A stretch of 17,099 nucleotides of DNA from Thioalkalivibrio sp. (GCA_018224485.1 JAGTVE010000261.1:1-17099); one strand, 5' to 3'; numbered from the stretch's first letter, positions 7,321 through 14,524 are shown. The notes: a model not told the origin generated them from the letters alone. Program-made: numbers and translations.

Positions 7321-7537
7321 TTATTCACATGCGAATCGGCCGCGGTCGCGTTTGCGAGTGGCCGCGGTCGGAAGGGCCGATCCGGTATATTAGAGAAATA
7401 TGAGAACCGATATAAAACAATTACTTGGCATTTGCGGTTAAAAAATAGCCAGTTTGTTCCCGGGACAAGGGGGGACAGGCCCTGTGGGCCATTGACGACA
7501 AACCATCCACAGAGTTGTCCACAGGTATTGTGGAAAA
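7321..7537. other. AT-rich stretch flanked by DnaA-box-like sites
   Basis: In the gap 7244-7634 there is no gene. TTATTCACA (7321-7329, plus) and TTTTCCACA (7537-7529, minus) match the DnaA-box consensus TTWTNCACA exactly. TTGTCCACA (7515-7523) and CCATCCACA (7503-7511) are near matches. Between them, about 7382-7447 is far richer in A/T than the rest of the window. An 11-base direct repeat GGCCGCGGTCG occurs at 7338-7348 and 7360-7370. The layout resembles a DnaA-binding regulatory locus; whether it acts as one is untested. Confidence 0.45.
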
Positions 7538-7634
7538 ATGACAGTCTGGTTTCAGCGTCAATCAGTTACCGAGAAAAGCTGCGCAGGGTTGCGACCAAGA
7601 CGGCCCAATTACAGGCTGCACGCCGATACGGGAT

Positions 7635-7663
7635 TTTACGTCCTGCACGGCTTGGGCTAGACT
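7635..7663 (+). promoter_or_regulatory. Likely gcv operon promoter
   Basis: TTTACG (7635-7640) and TAGACT (7658-7663) are separated by 17 bases and point at the riboswitch. Predicted start near 7670. A 5' hairpin, GGTGG (7676-7680) with CCACC (7695-7699) and an inner GAC/GTC, would form in the leader before the first aptamer. Confidence 0.5.
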
Positions 7664-7699
7664 TGGCGTCCTGCCGGTGGGGGACCGCGGTCTGCCACC

Positions 7700-7885
7700 A
7701 CACCGACCTGGAAGAGTGCCGTTCACGGAAGTGGACGGCCGCCGAAGGCGCAACGTCCGCCCGGAATCGCTCAGGCCACCCGGACCGGGACGGTGATCAA
7801 GGCAGACTCTGGAGAGCGGCCGTGTACGGCCCACCGAAGGGGGCGTTGATCGCAACGCAAACTCTCAGGTTTCAGGACAGAGGGG
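7700..7885 (+). promoter_or_regulatory. Tandem glycine riboswitch (gcvT element)
   Basis: Two consecutive glycine aptamers. The first contains GGAAGAGTG (7710-7718), CCGAAGGCGCAA (7742-7753) and CGCTCAGG (7768-7775). The second contains CTCTGGAGAG (7807-7816), CCGAAGG (7834-7840), CTCTCAGG (7862-7869) and GGACAGAGGGG (7875-7885). These are the conserved blocks of the family. In aptamer I, GAGTG pairs with CGCTC; in aptamer II the closing stem CTCTG (7807-7811) pairs with CAGAG (7878-7882). The element ends against an intrinsic terminator, so control is probably by transcription termination, with glycine favouring read-through into gcvT as in the characterised gcv riboswitches. Confidence 0.95.
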
Positions 7886-7918
7886 CGGCCGGTGCACTAC
7901 GCGCTGGCCGCCCTTTTT
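7883..7918 (+). terminator. Riboswitch-controlled intrinsic terminator
   Basis: GGGCGGCCGG (7883-7892) pairs with CTGGCCGCCC (7904-7913), ten pairs including one G·U, followed by TTTTT (7914-7918). It starts at the base after the 3' strand of the aptamer II closing stem and lies 27 bases before the gcvT start codon. If the hairpin extends into the T-run (using AGAG at 7879-7882) it competes with that closing stem, which fits an on-switch. Confidence 0.9.
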
Positions 7919-7944
7919 ATTGAGTTCTGCCACGGAGGTTCCGG

Positions 7945-9033
7945 ATGACGCTGAAGACCACGCCCCTCCACGCCGCGCACCAGCGGGCCGACGCGCGCCT
8001 GGTCGATTTCGCCGGCTGGGAGATGCCCCTGCACTACGGATCCCAGATCGACGAGCACCACGCGGTCCGCAGCGGTGCCGGCGTCTTCGACGTCTCGCAC
8101 ATGCAGGTCGTGGATGTGTCGGGCGGGCAGGCCCAGGCCTTCCTGCGCCGGCTGCTGGCGAATGATGTCGCGAAGCTCCGCGCCCGGGGACGCGCGCTGT
8201 ACAGCTGCATGCTGAACACGGAAGGCGGGGTGGTCGACGACCTGATCGTCTACTTCAGGGGCGACGAGGGTTATCGGATGGTGGTGAACGCGGCGACCGC
8301 GGAGGGCGACGTCGCCCACATGCGCGCGGTCGCAGAGGGCCTGGATGCGTCCGTGGAGACCCGCCCGGAACTGGCGTTGCTCGCGGTGCAGGGTCCCGAG
8401 GCGGTGGCCAAGGTGGCCCCGTTGCTGCCGGACCGGCTGCGCACCGCGGGCGAACTGCGACCCTTCCACGCGGTCTGGGGTGAGGAGTGGATGGCGGCCC
8501 GGACCGGTTACACCGGCGAAGACGGCTTCGAGATCATGCTGCCCGCCGAGCGGGCAGAGGCCTTCTGGGACGCATTGCTCCGATCCGGGACGCGACCGAT
8601 CGGTCTCGGTGCGCGCGACACGCTCCGGCTGGAGGCGGGCATGAACCTCTACGGCACCGACATGGACGAATCGACCACGCCGCTGGTGTCGAATCTCGGC
8701 TGGACCGTGGCCTGGGAGCCGCCGGACCGCGACTTCATCGGACGCGCCGCACTGGAGCGGCAGCGTGCCGAGGGCGTGCCCGCGCAGCTGGTCGGGCTGG
8801 TGCTCGAGGGCCGTGGCGTGCTGCGCGGCGGTACCCGGATCGAGACGCCCGCTGGCGACGGCACCGTGACCTCGGGGAGCTTCTCGCCCACCCTCGGCGT
8901 TTCCATCGCGCTGGCCCGCATCCCGGCGGCCTCGGACGCGGCCGAGCTGACCGCGCACCTGCGCGGGAGGACGATGCCCGTGCGCCGCGTGAAGCCGCCA
9001 TTCGTGCGCCACGGAAAGTCGCTGCTGGACTGA
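7945..9033 (+). CDS. gcvT: Glycine cleavage system T protein (aminomethyltransferase)
   Basis: A 362-residue aminomethyltransferase. It takes the aminomethyl group from lipoylated H-protein, releases ammonia and makes 5,10-methylene-THF. Family features: N-terminal TPLHAAHQRADARLVDFAGW, the DVSHM segment (49-53), and NTEGGVVDDLIVYF (91-104) containing the catalytic Asp region. Later come ARTGYTGEDGFEIM and LRLEAGMNLYG, and a C-terminal GCV_T_C domain. Length is normal. GGAGG lies 6 bases before the ATG. It is the first gene after the glycine riboswitch and terminator, so its expression should respond directly to glycine. Confidence 0.97.
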   Translation: MTLKTTPLHAAHQRADARLVDFAGWEMPLHYGSQIDEHHAVRSGAGVFDVSHMQVVDVSGGQAQAFLRRLLANDVAKLRARGRALYSCMLNTEGGVVDDLIVYFRGDEGYRMVVNAATAEGDVAHMRAVAEGLDASVETRPELALLAVQGPEAVAKVAPLLPDRLRTAGELRPFHAVWGEEWMAARTGYTGEDGFEIMLPAERAEAFWDALLRSGTRPIGLGARDTLRLEAGMNLYGTDMDESTTPLVSNLGWTVAWEPPDRDFIGRAALERQRAEGVPAQLVGLVLEGRGVLRGGTRIETPAGDGTVTSGSFSPTLGVSIALARIPAASDAAELTAHLRGRTMPVRRVKPPFVRHGKSLLD

Positions 9034-9117
9034 GCCCGGACCTGCAGCGCCGCGGGGATCTCCCGCTCGAGCGTGAATACCGACTTTGACAACGAGCTGC
9101 GTTAGAGGGAACAGCAC

Positions 9118-9510
9118 ATGAGCGAAACACCGCAGGATCTGAGGTACAGCGAGAGCCACGAATGGGTGCGGGTGGAATCCGACGGTTCGGTCACCGTGGG
9201 GATCACCGGCCATGCGCAGGAACTGCTGGGTGACCTCGTCTTCGTGGAGACGCCGGAGCCGGGTAGCGCGGCCAGCGCCGGCGAGGCCTGTGCCACCGTC
9301 GAATCGGTGAAGGCGGCCTCGGACGTGTATGCACCGGTGTCCGGGGAGATCGTCGCCGTGAACGAGGGTCTGGCCGACGCTCCGGAGCTCGTGAACGAAT
9401 CGCCCTATGACGATGGCTGGCTGTTCCGCATTCGGCCCGCTGAAACGACGCAACTCGACGCACTGATGGACGCCGACGCTTACGACGCCAAGGTGGCCAG
9501 CGAATCCTGA
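9118..9510 (+). CDS. gcvH: Glycine cleavage system H protein
   Basis: A 130-residue lipoyl carrier that shuttles the aminomethyl and reducing groups between P, T and L proteins. The lipoylation motif is clear: ESVKAASD with the modified Lys65, inside the hammerhead fold VFVETPEPG...VYAPVSGEIVAVNEGL. The N-terminus (RYSESHEWVRVE) is also typical. An AGAGGGA ribosome binding site precedes the ATG. The gap from gcvT is 84 bases with no clear regulatory element. No gene for L protein or a lipoate ligase lies in the window. Confidence 0.97.
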   Translation: MSETPQDLRYSESHEWVRVESDGSVTVGITGHAQELLGDLVFVETPEPGSAASAGEACATVESVKAASDVYAPVSGEIVAVNEGLADAPELVNESPYDDGWLFRIRPAETTQLDALMDADAYDAKVASES

Positions 9511-9512
9511 GC

Positions 9513-9541
9513 CTGGCAGCTCAGGTCCGACAGGCTGCCAG
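9513..9541 (+). terminator. Hairpin after gcvH, possible attenuator
   Basis: CTGGCAGC (9513-9520) and GCTGCCAG (9534-9541) form a perfect 8-bp stem with a 13-base loop directly after the gcvH stop. A short TTTT comes nine bases later, so termination is uncertain. A perfect 14-base palindrome, CCGGGCGCGCCCGG (9574-9587), follows in the same gap. Confidence 0.35.
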
Positions 9542-9672
9542 AACCGGTTTTGTCGCGGCGCGAGACGGAATCGCCGGGCGCGCCCGGGACGATCGCATGC
9601 CTTCTTCCGCAAGCGGGAACGGGGCTCACTGCGCGCAGTTGAACATTGACACCCAGTCTTGAGAGGCAACCG

Positions 9673-11016
9673 ATGCCGTTTATTCCGCACACCGAAGACG
9701 ACATCCGCGACATGCTGCAGCAGATTGGCGCGGGATCCATCGAGGACCTGTTCGAGGAGATCCCGGCCGACCTGCGTGCGCCGCCGCTCTCGGGCATCCC
9801 GGAAGGCCTGCCCGAGATGGAGGTGACGCGCCTGATGCAGCAACGCGCGACGCGCGACGGGGAGCCCCTGAACTTCATCGGGGCGGGCGCCTACGAGCAC
9901 CACATCCCGGCAGCGGTGTGGCAGATCGCCACACGTGGCGAGTTCTACAGCGCCTACACTCCGTACCAGGCGGAGGCCTCGCAGGGAACGCTGCAGCTGA
10001 TCTACGAATACCAGACCATGATCACGCGCCTGACCGGTATGGAGGTCTCCAACGCCTCCCTGTACGACGGCGCCTCCGCGCTGGCCGAGGCGGTGCTGAT
10101 GGCGGTGCGCATCAACCGCCGGTCGAAGAGCAACCGCATCCTGGTGCCCGGAGCCCTGCACCCAGCCTATCGCGCGGTGACCCGCAGCATCGTGGGCAAT
10201 CAGGGCATCGAGCTGGTCGAGCTCCCCTGGGATGACCGCCTCGGTTCCATCGACGCGAACGGCCTCGAGGCCTTCGACGGGCAGGACATCACCGCGCTGG
10301 TCATCGCGCAGCCGAACTTCTTCGGGGTGCTCGAAGACGTGGATGCGCTGACGCGCTGGGCCGAGGCGCGCGGCGTGCCGGTGATCGCGGTGGTGAACCC
10401 GGTCTCGCTTGCGCTCCTGAAGCCGCCCGGCGAATGGGGGGAGCGTGGCGCCGACATCGCGGTCGGCGAGGGGCAGCCCCTGGGCGCCCCGCTCTCCGGC
10501 GGCGGCCCGTATTTCGGGTTCATGACCACGCGCCGCGAGCACATTCGCCAGATGCCCGGGCGTATCGTGGGGCGGGCCGAGGACGCCGACGGGCGACCGG
10601 GCTTCGTGCTGACCCTGCAGGCCCGCGAGCAGCACATCCGGCGCTCCAAGGCGACCTCCAACATCTGCACCAACCAGGGCCTGGTGGTGACCGCTGCCAC
10701 CATCCACATGGCGCTGCTCGGGGATGCGGGGCTGACGCGGGTCGCGGAGGCCTGCTGGCAGAACACGCACCAGCTGGCGGCGCGACTGTCCGGGGAGGGC
10801 ATCCGGCCGCGCTTTGCGGGGGATCACTTCCACGAGATGGTCTTCGATTTCGGACCGGATGCGCAGGCCCGCGTGGCACAGATGTCGCGCCAGGGCGTGC
10901 TCGCGGGCCACCCGCTGGCGGCCGAGTATCCGGACCTGGCGAACTGCGTGCTGGCCTGTGCGACCGAGACCAAGACCGCAGGCGACCTGGACCGCTACGT
11001 CGAGGCGCTGGCCTGA
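9673..11016 (+). CDS. gcvPA: Glycine dehydrogenase (decarboxylating) subunit 1
   Basis: A 447-residue N-terminal half (alpha subunit) of two-subunit P-protein, which decarboxylates glycine with PLP and passes the aminomethyl group to GcvH. The start MPFIPHTEDDIRDMLQQIGA is typical of GcvPA. Further signatures are FIGAGAYEHHIPAAV, YTPYQAEASQGTLQLIYEYQ, and the C-terminal SNICTNQGL, with the GxPLSGGGPYFGFM loop before it. As expected for the alpha subunit, the PLP lysine motif is absent; that is in GcvPB. GAGAGG lies 6 bases before this ATG, making it preferable to a TTG 27 bases upstream. It forms the alpha2beta2 enzyme with GcvPB, from which it is separated by tpx. Confidence 0.96.
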   Translation: MPFIPHTEDDIRDMLQQIGAGSIEDLFEEIPADLRAPPLSGIPEGLPEMEVTRLMQQRATRDGEPLNFIGAGAYEHHIPAAVWQIATRGEFYSAYTPYQAEASQGTLQLIYEYQTMITRLTGMEVSNASLYDGASALAEAVLMAVRINRRSKSNRILVPGALHPAYRAVTRSIVGNQGIELVELPWDDRLGSIDANGLEAFDGQDITALVIAQPNFFGVLEDVDALTRWAEARGVPVIAVVNPVSLALLKPPGEWGERGADIAVGEGQPLGAPLSGGGPYFGFMTTRREHIRQMPGRIVGRAEDADGRPGFVLTLQAREQHIRRSKATSNICTNQGLVVTAATIHMALLGDAGLTRVAEACWQNTHQLAARLSGEGIRPRFAGDHFHEMVFDFGPDAQARVAQMSRQGVLAGHPLAAEYPDLANCVLACATETKTAGDLDRYVEALA

Positions 11017-11070
11017 GGCCGCGTCCCGGTTTTCCATTCCTGTCCCATTCCACCCAGAAGGAGAGTCGCG

Positions 11071-11571
11071 ATGGCCGAAATCACCCTGCAGGGCAATCCC
11101 ATCCACACCAACGGTGACCTGCCGGCCGTGGGCTCAATCGCTCCGGACTTCAGGCTCACGAACAACGACCTGAACGACGTCGGACTCGAGGACTTCGCGA
11201 GCAAGCGCAAGATCGTCTCCATCGTGCCCAGCCTCGACACCGGCGTCTGCGCGGAATCTACGAGGAAGTTCAACGAACTCGTGGCGCGGCACGACGATGT
11301 CGTCGTGCTGGTGGTCTCCGCGGACCTGCCCTTCGCCCAGGCCCGCTTCTGCGGCGCCGAGGGCACCGACCGGGTCCACACGCTGGCGATGATGCGCTCG
11401 AAGAACTTCGCAAAGGACTACGGCGTGCTGGTGCAGGATGGTCCGCTGGCCGGTGTCACCGCCCGCGCTGTCGTGGTGCTGGATGCCGGCAACAAGGTCC
11501 TCTACACGGAGCTGGTCCCGGAGATCGGCCAGGAACCCGACTACGACGCGGCCTTTGCCGCACTCAACTGA
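11071..11571 (+). CDS. tpx: Thiol peroxidase (atypical 2-Cys peroxiredoxin)
   Basis: A 166-residue Tpx that reduces hydrogen peroxide and organic hydroperoxides with electrons from thioredoxin. The peroxidatic Cys60 is in PSLDTGVCAESTRKFN and the resolving Cys94 in ADLPFAQARFCGAEG, the same positions (61/95) as in E. coli Tpx. Length and N-terminus (ITLQGNPIHTNGDLPAVG) are standard, with no signal peptide, so it should be cytoplasmic although E. coli Tpx was first described as periplasmic. AAGGAGAG lies before the ATG. It is in the same direction as the gcv genes, 54 bases after gcvPA and 68 before gcvPB, so it is probably co-transcribed with them. Nothing marks it as a recent insertion: codon use matches its neighbours. 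Confidence 0.96.
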   Translation: MAEITLQGNPIHTNGDLPAVGSIAPDFRLTNNDLNDVGLEDFASKRKIVSIVPSLDTGVCAESTRKFNELVARHDDVVVLVVSADLPFAQARFCGAEGTDRVHTLAMMRSKNFAKDYGVLVQDGPLAGVTARAVVVLDAGNKVLYTELVPEIGQEPDYDAAFAALN

Positions 11572-11639
11572 ACCCGTTCTGCACTGGCAGCCGCCGGCCC
11601 CGCCGGTGACGGCCCGAGGCCTCAACAGGGGAGCACCAA

Positions 11640-13118
11640 ATGACCCGAGATGAACACAGCCTGATCTTCGATCGTTCACGCCCGGGACGGTCCGCGACCG
11701 CGCAGGCGCCTGGCACGGCCGGCGATGCGGTCGGGATTCCGGACGCTCTTCGGCGTCGTGCCGACCCGGGGCTGCCGGCGGCATCGGAGCTCGACGTGGT
11801 GCGCCACTACACCCGGCTGTCGCAGAAGAACTTCGCCATCGACACCCAGTTCTACCCGCTGGGGTCCTGCACGATGAAGTACAACCCCCGGGCCTGTAAC
11901 AGCCTGGCGATGCTGCCCGGGTTTCTGAACCGGCATCCGCTGGCCCCGGCCGAACACAGCCAGGGTTATCTGGAGACGATGTTCGAGCTGCAGGAGATGC
12001 TGCGCGAGGTCACGGGCATGAGCGGCGTATCGCTGACGCCGATGGCCGGGGCGCAGGGAGAATTCGCCGGGGTGGCGATGATCCGCGCCTACCACCGGGC
12101 GCGTGGCGACGACGAACGGCGCGAGATCATCGTGCCGGATGCGGCCCACGGGACCAATCCGGCGACCGCGATCATGTGCGGCTACCAGGTGCGGGAGATC
12201 CCGACGGACGCCAGTGGCGACGTGGACCTCGAGGCCCTGAAGTCGGTGGTGGGACCACAGACGGCCGGCATCATGCTGACCAACCCCTCCACGGTCGGCG
12301 TGTTCGAGCGGCACATCCGCGAGATCGCGACGATCGTGCACGAGGCCGGCGGGCTGCTCTACTACGACGGGGCCAACCTGAACGCGATCCTGGGCAAGGT
12401 GCGCCCGGGCGACATGGGCTTCGACGTGATCCACATGAACCTGCACAAGACCTTCTCGACCCCGCACGGCGGAGGCGGGCCGGGCGCGGGAGCCGTCGGC
12501 GTGAGCAGGCGCCTGCTGCCGTTCCTGCCGGTGCCGGTGGTGGTCCGGGAGGACTCGGGCGAGTACCGGCACGCCGCCGAGACCGATTTCCCCCAGACCA
12601 TTGGGCGCCTTTCCACCTTCGCGGGCAACGCGGGGGTGCTGCTGCGGGCCTACGTCTACATGCGCATGCTCGGGCGCAAGGGCATGACCCGCGTTGCCGA
12701 GTTCTCGACCCTGAACGCGAACTACCTGCAGGCCGAACTGCGGCACGCCGGCTTCGATCTGGCCTTCCCCGAGCGCCGGGCCACGCACGAGTTCATCGTG
12801 ACGCTGAAGCGGCAGGCCAAGGAGACGGGCCTGACCGCAATGGACATCGCCAAGCGTCTGCTCGATTACGGCTACCATGCGCCGACCACCTATTTCCCGC
12901 TGCTGGTCCCCGAGTGCCTGCTGATCGAGCCGACCGAGACCGAATCGAAGGAGACGCTGGACGGCTTCGTGGCAGCGATGGCCGCGATACTCGAGGAGTC
13001 GCAGCAGGACATCGACACGGTGAAGAGCGCGCCGCACCAGCTGCCGAACCGTCGCTTCGACGAGGTCGCGGCCGCGAAACGCCTGGATGTGATCTATAGG
13101 CCGGAGACCGCGTTCTGA
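11640..13118 (+). CDS. gcvPB: Glycine dehydrogenase (decarboxylating) subunit 2
   Basis: A 492-residue C-terminal half (beta subunit) of P-protein carrying the PLP site. The Schiff-base lysine is Lys270 in HMNLHKTFSTPHGGGGPG. Other hallmarks are FYPLGSCTMKYNPR (71-84), SLTPMAGAQGEFAG, DAAHGTNPATA and TNPSTVGVFE. AGGGGAG precedes the ATG by 6 bases. Residues 12-40, rich in Arg, Ala and Pro before the conserved core, vary in the family. It completes the gcvT-H-PA-PB set; the split P-protein differs from the single fused gcvP of E. coli. A hairpin follows the stop. Confidence 0.96.
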   Translation: MTRDEHSLIFDRSRPGRSATAQAPGTAGDAVGIPDALRRRADPGLPAASELDVVRHYTRLSQKNFAIDTQFYPLGSCTMKYNPRACNSLAMLPGFLNRHPLAPAEHSQGYLETMFELQEMLREVTGMSGVSLTPMAGAQGEFAGVAMIRAYHRARGDDERREIIVPDAAHGTNPATAIMCGYQVREIPTDASGDVDLEALKSVVGPQTAGIMLTNPSTVGVFERHIREIATIVHEAGGLLYYDGANLNAILGKVRPGDMGFDVIHMNLHKTFSTPHGGGGPGAGAVGVSRRLLPFLPVPVVVREDSGEYRHAAETDFPQTIGRLSTFAGNAGVLLRAYVYMRMLGRKGMTRVAEFSTLNANYLQAELRHAGFDLAFPERRATHEFIVTLKRQAKETGLTAMDIAKRLLDYGYHAPTTYFPLLVPECLLIEPTETESKETLDGFVAAMAAILEESQQDIDTVKSAPHQLPNRRFDEVAAAKRLDVIYRPETAF

Positions 13119-13126
13119 TCAACAGC

Positions 13127-13163
13127 GGCGAGCCCGGCCGCCGACCAGGCTCGCCCCATGTTT
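13127..13163 (+). terminator. Likely terminator of the gcv operon
   Basis: GGCGAGCC (13127-13134) pairs perfectly with GGCTCGCC (13148-13155) around a 13-base loop, 9 bases after the gcvPB stop. Only a short TTT follows (13161-13163), so efficiency is uncertain. Confidence 0.5.
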
Positions 13164-13316
13164 GTGGGAGCGGCTTCCAGCCGTGATGCGGCGCCTTGAG
13201 CGCCTAAGCCATCGCGGCCGGAGGCCGCCCGGGACGGTCATAGGTGCGGCTTCCAGCCGCGATCCGCCGTTGGCCTTGAGCGCCCTGAGCCATCGCGGCC
13301 GGAGGCCGCTCCTGCA
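13163..13316. repeat. Two tandem REP doublets
   Basis: Two copies of a paired element. Arm A contains GCGGCTTCCAGCCG, at 13170-13183 and again at 13246-13259 (offset 76). Arm B contains ATCGCGGCCGGAGGCCGC, at 13211-13228 and 13292-13309 (offset 81). Each arm is itself an inverted repeat, and arms A and B face each other across a CTTGAGCGCC linker. The same pair occurs in reverse order at 16833-16908. The rest of the gap up to znuA (13317-13381) shows nothing further. Confidence 0.85.
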
Positions 13317-13381
13317 GGGACCGGGGCTGATGCTGCAGGAAGCCAGCCCCCAAGGCCATCTCCCTGCCGGGTCGCCTGTGC

Positions 13382-14425
13382 TCAGCCCTCCCGTGGCGCA
13401 AGACAGGCCACTAGGTTGTCCGCGAGCCCGCGCATCAGGTCGAACCAGGCATCCGGGCCCGGTTCCAGGTCGGTCCCGATGGGGTCCAGCTCGCCCAGAC
13501 GCGTCGAGTGACCCTCGACGAGGACGCGTGCGAGCGCCGGCCGGAACTGGGGTTCCGTAAACAGGCACACGATGTCGTCGGCGCTCATCCGGTTGCGCAG
13601 CTCCTGAATGCGTCCGGCACCGGGTGTCACCGCGGGGTCGGTGGTGATGGAGCCGGCGGGATTCAGGCCGTAGGCCTGCTCGAAGTGCTGATAGGCGTCG
13701 TGGAAGACCATGAACCGGCGATCAAGGACCGGCTCGAGTTGCCGGGCGAGTTCCTCGTCCAGCGCATCGATGCGCTCAAGCAGGGCGTCCCGGTTCTCCG
13801 CGTAGGCCTCGGCATTCGCCGGATCCCACTGCGCGAGCTCCCCGGTCAGGCCGGTTGCGATGCGGCGGGCGTTCTCGGGGGACAACCAGACATGGGAGTC
13901 CCGTTCGCCTCGGGACTTCCCCGGGTCATTGCCGTGGTCGTGGCCGTTGTCCTGCCCGTGGCCATGGTCGTGGTCGTGCCCGTTTTCATGTCCGTCGCCA
14001 TGGCCATTGCCATGGTCATGCCCGTCGCCGTGATCATGCCCGTGGGCTTCCCAAACCCCTCCCTCCCGCACGGGGAGCCCCTGCAGCTGCAGATCCTCGA
14101 GCAGGCTGATCACCTTGCGGCCCTCGCGGGGCTCCGACAGCGGGCGGCTCAGGAAGGTCTCGAGTTCCGGGCCGACCCAGATCAGCAGGTCCGTATCCTG
14201 TAGCAGCCGGGCCTCGGACGGGCGCATTGCATAGCCGTGGGGGGAAGCCGAGGTGGGCAGCAGCAGCTCGGCCTCGTGGATGCCGTCGACCAGGCCCGCG
14301 ACGAGGCTGTGGACCGGTAGAATGGTCGCTGCCACGGTGCGGGATTCGGCCTGCGCTGGTGCCGCCACCAGCGTGGCACCCAGCAGGAGTGGAGTCGCGA
14401 AGCGCGTGATGATCCGCATGAGCAT
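13382..14425 (-). CDS. znuA: Zinc ABC transporter substrate-binding protein
   Basis: A 347-residue periplasmic zinc-binding protein that delivers Zn to ZnuBC. A signal peptide is visible (charged MLMRIITR, hydrophobic core, AQA cleavage near residue 26). Expected Zn ligands are His63 (SPHGY), His178 (DSHVWLSP) and His242 (VFHDAYQHFE). The E. coli SEHDY motif is SPHGY here, so the adjacent Glu is replaced by Pro62. Residues 128-164 form the His-rich loop with 13 histidines among Gly, Asp and Asn. The start at 14425 is chosen for its AAGGAGA ribosome binding site and for the signal peptide; an upstream extension to 14464 lacks both. Divergent from znuC with a shared regulatory region. Confidence 0.95.
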   Translation of the reverse strand: MLMRIITRFATPLLLGATLVAAPAQAESRTVAATILPVHSLVAGLVDGIHEAELLLPTSASPHGYAMRPSEARLLQDTDLLIWVGPELETFLSRPLSEPREGRKVISLLEDLQLQGLPVREGGVWEAHGHDHGDGHDHGNGHGDGHENGHDHDHGHGQDNGHDHGNDPGKSRGERDSHVWLSPENARRIATGLTGELAQWDPANAEAYAENRDALLERIDALDEELARQLEPVLDRRFMVFHDAYQHFEQAYGLNPAGSITTDPAVTPGAGRIQELRNRMSADDIVCLFTEPQFRPALARVLVEGHSTRLGELDPIGTDLEPGPDAWFDLMRGLADNLVACLAPREG

Positions 14426-14524
14426 GGGGTCTCCTTTATCGTGAGGATCGCGCGCAGAGGACACCGCGATCCTTTACCGGATTGGGGGCAGCCTGCGTCT
14501 CTGGCGCGACGGCTGCAGCAGGGA

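Noticed and set aside
7455..7485. TTGTTCCCGGGACAA and ACAGGCCCTGT palindromes as an attachment site or terminator.
   Set aside because: No integrase, tRNA or T-run nearby and no second copy in the window; noted only as part of the unusual gap.
9646..9672. Upstream TTG start for gcvPA.
   Set aside because: No ribosome binding site; the ATG at 9673 has GAGAGG at proper spacing and gives the conserved N-terminus.
7897..11106. A 1069-codon minus-strand open frame.
   Set aside because: Lies opposite gcvT, gcvH and gcvPA; long antisense frames are expected with very high third-position GC. The composition is not protein-like and no domain is seen.
11071..11571. tpx as a recent horizontal insertion in the gcv operon.
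   Set aside because: Codon and base use match the flanking genes and no repeats or element remnants flank it.
13163..13316. CRISPR-like tandem repeats.
   Set aside because: Only two units, each arm is an internal palindrome, spacing differs (76 and 81), and no cas genes are present; it fits REP doublets.
13508..14203. Plus-strand open frame with long Val/Ala/Met-rich, membrane-like stretches.
   Set aside because: It is antisense to the His-rich loop and body of znuA; the hydrophobic runs are complements of His/Gly/Asp codons. No ribosome binding site or homology.
14426..14464. Longer znuA N-terminus from 14464.
   Set aside because: It would place 13 charged residues before the signal peptide and overlaps the ribosome binding site for the ATG at 14425.
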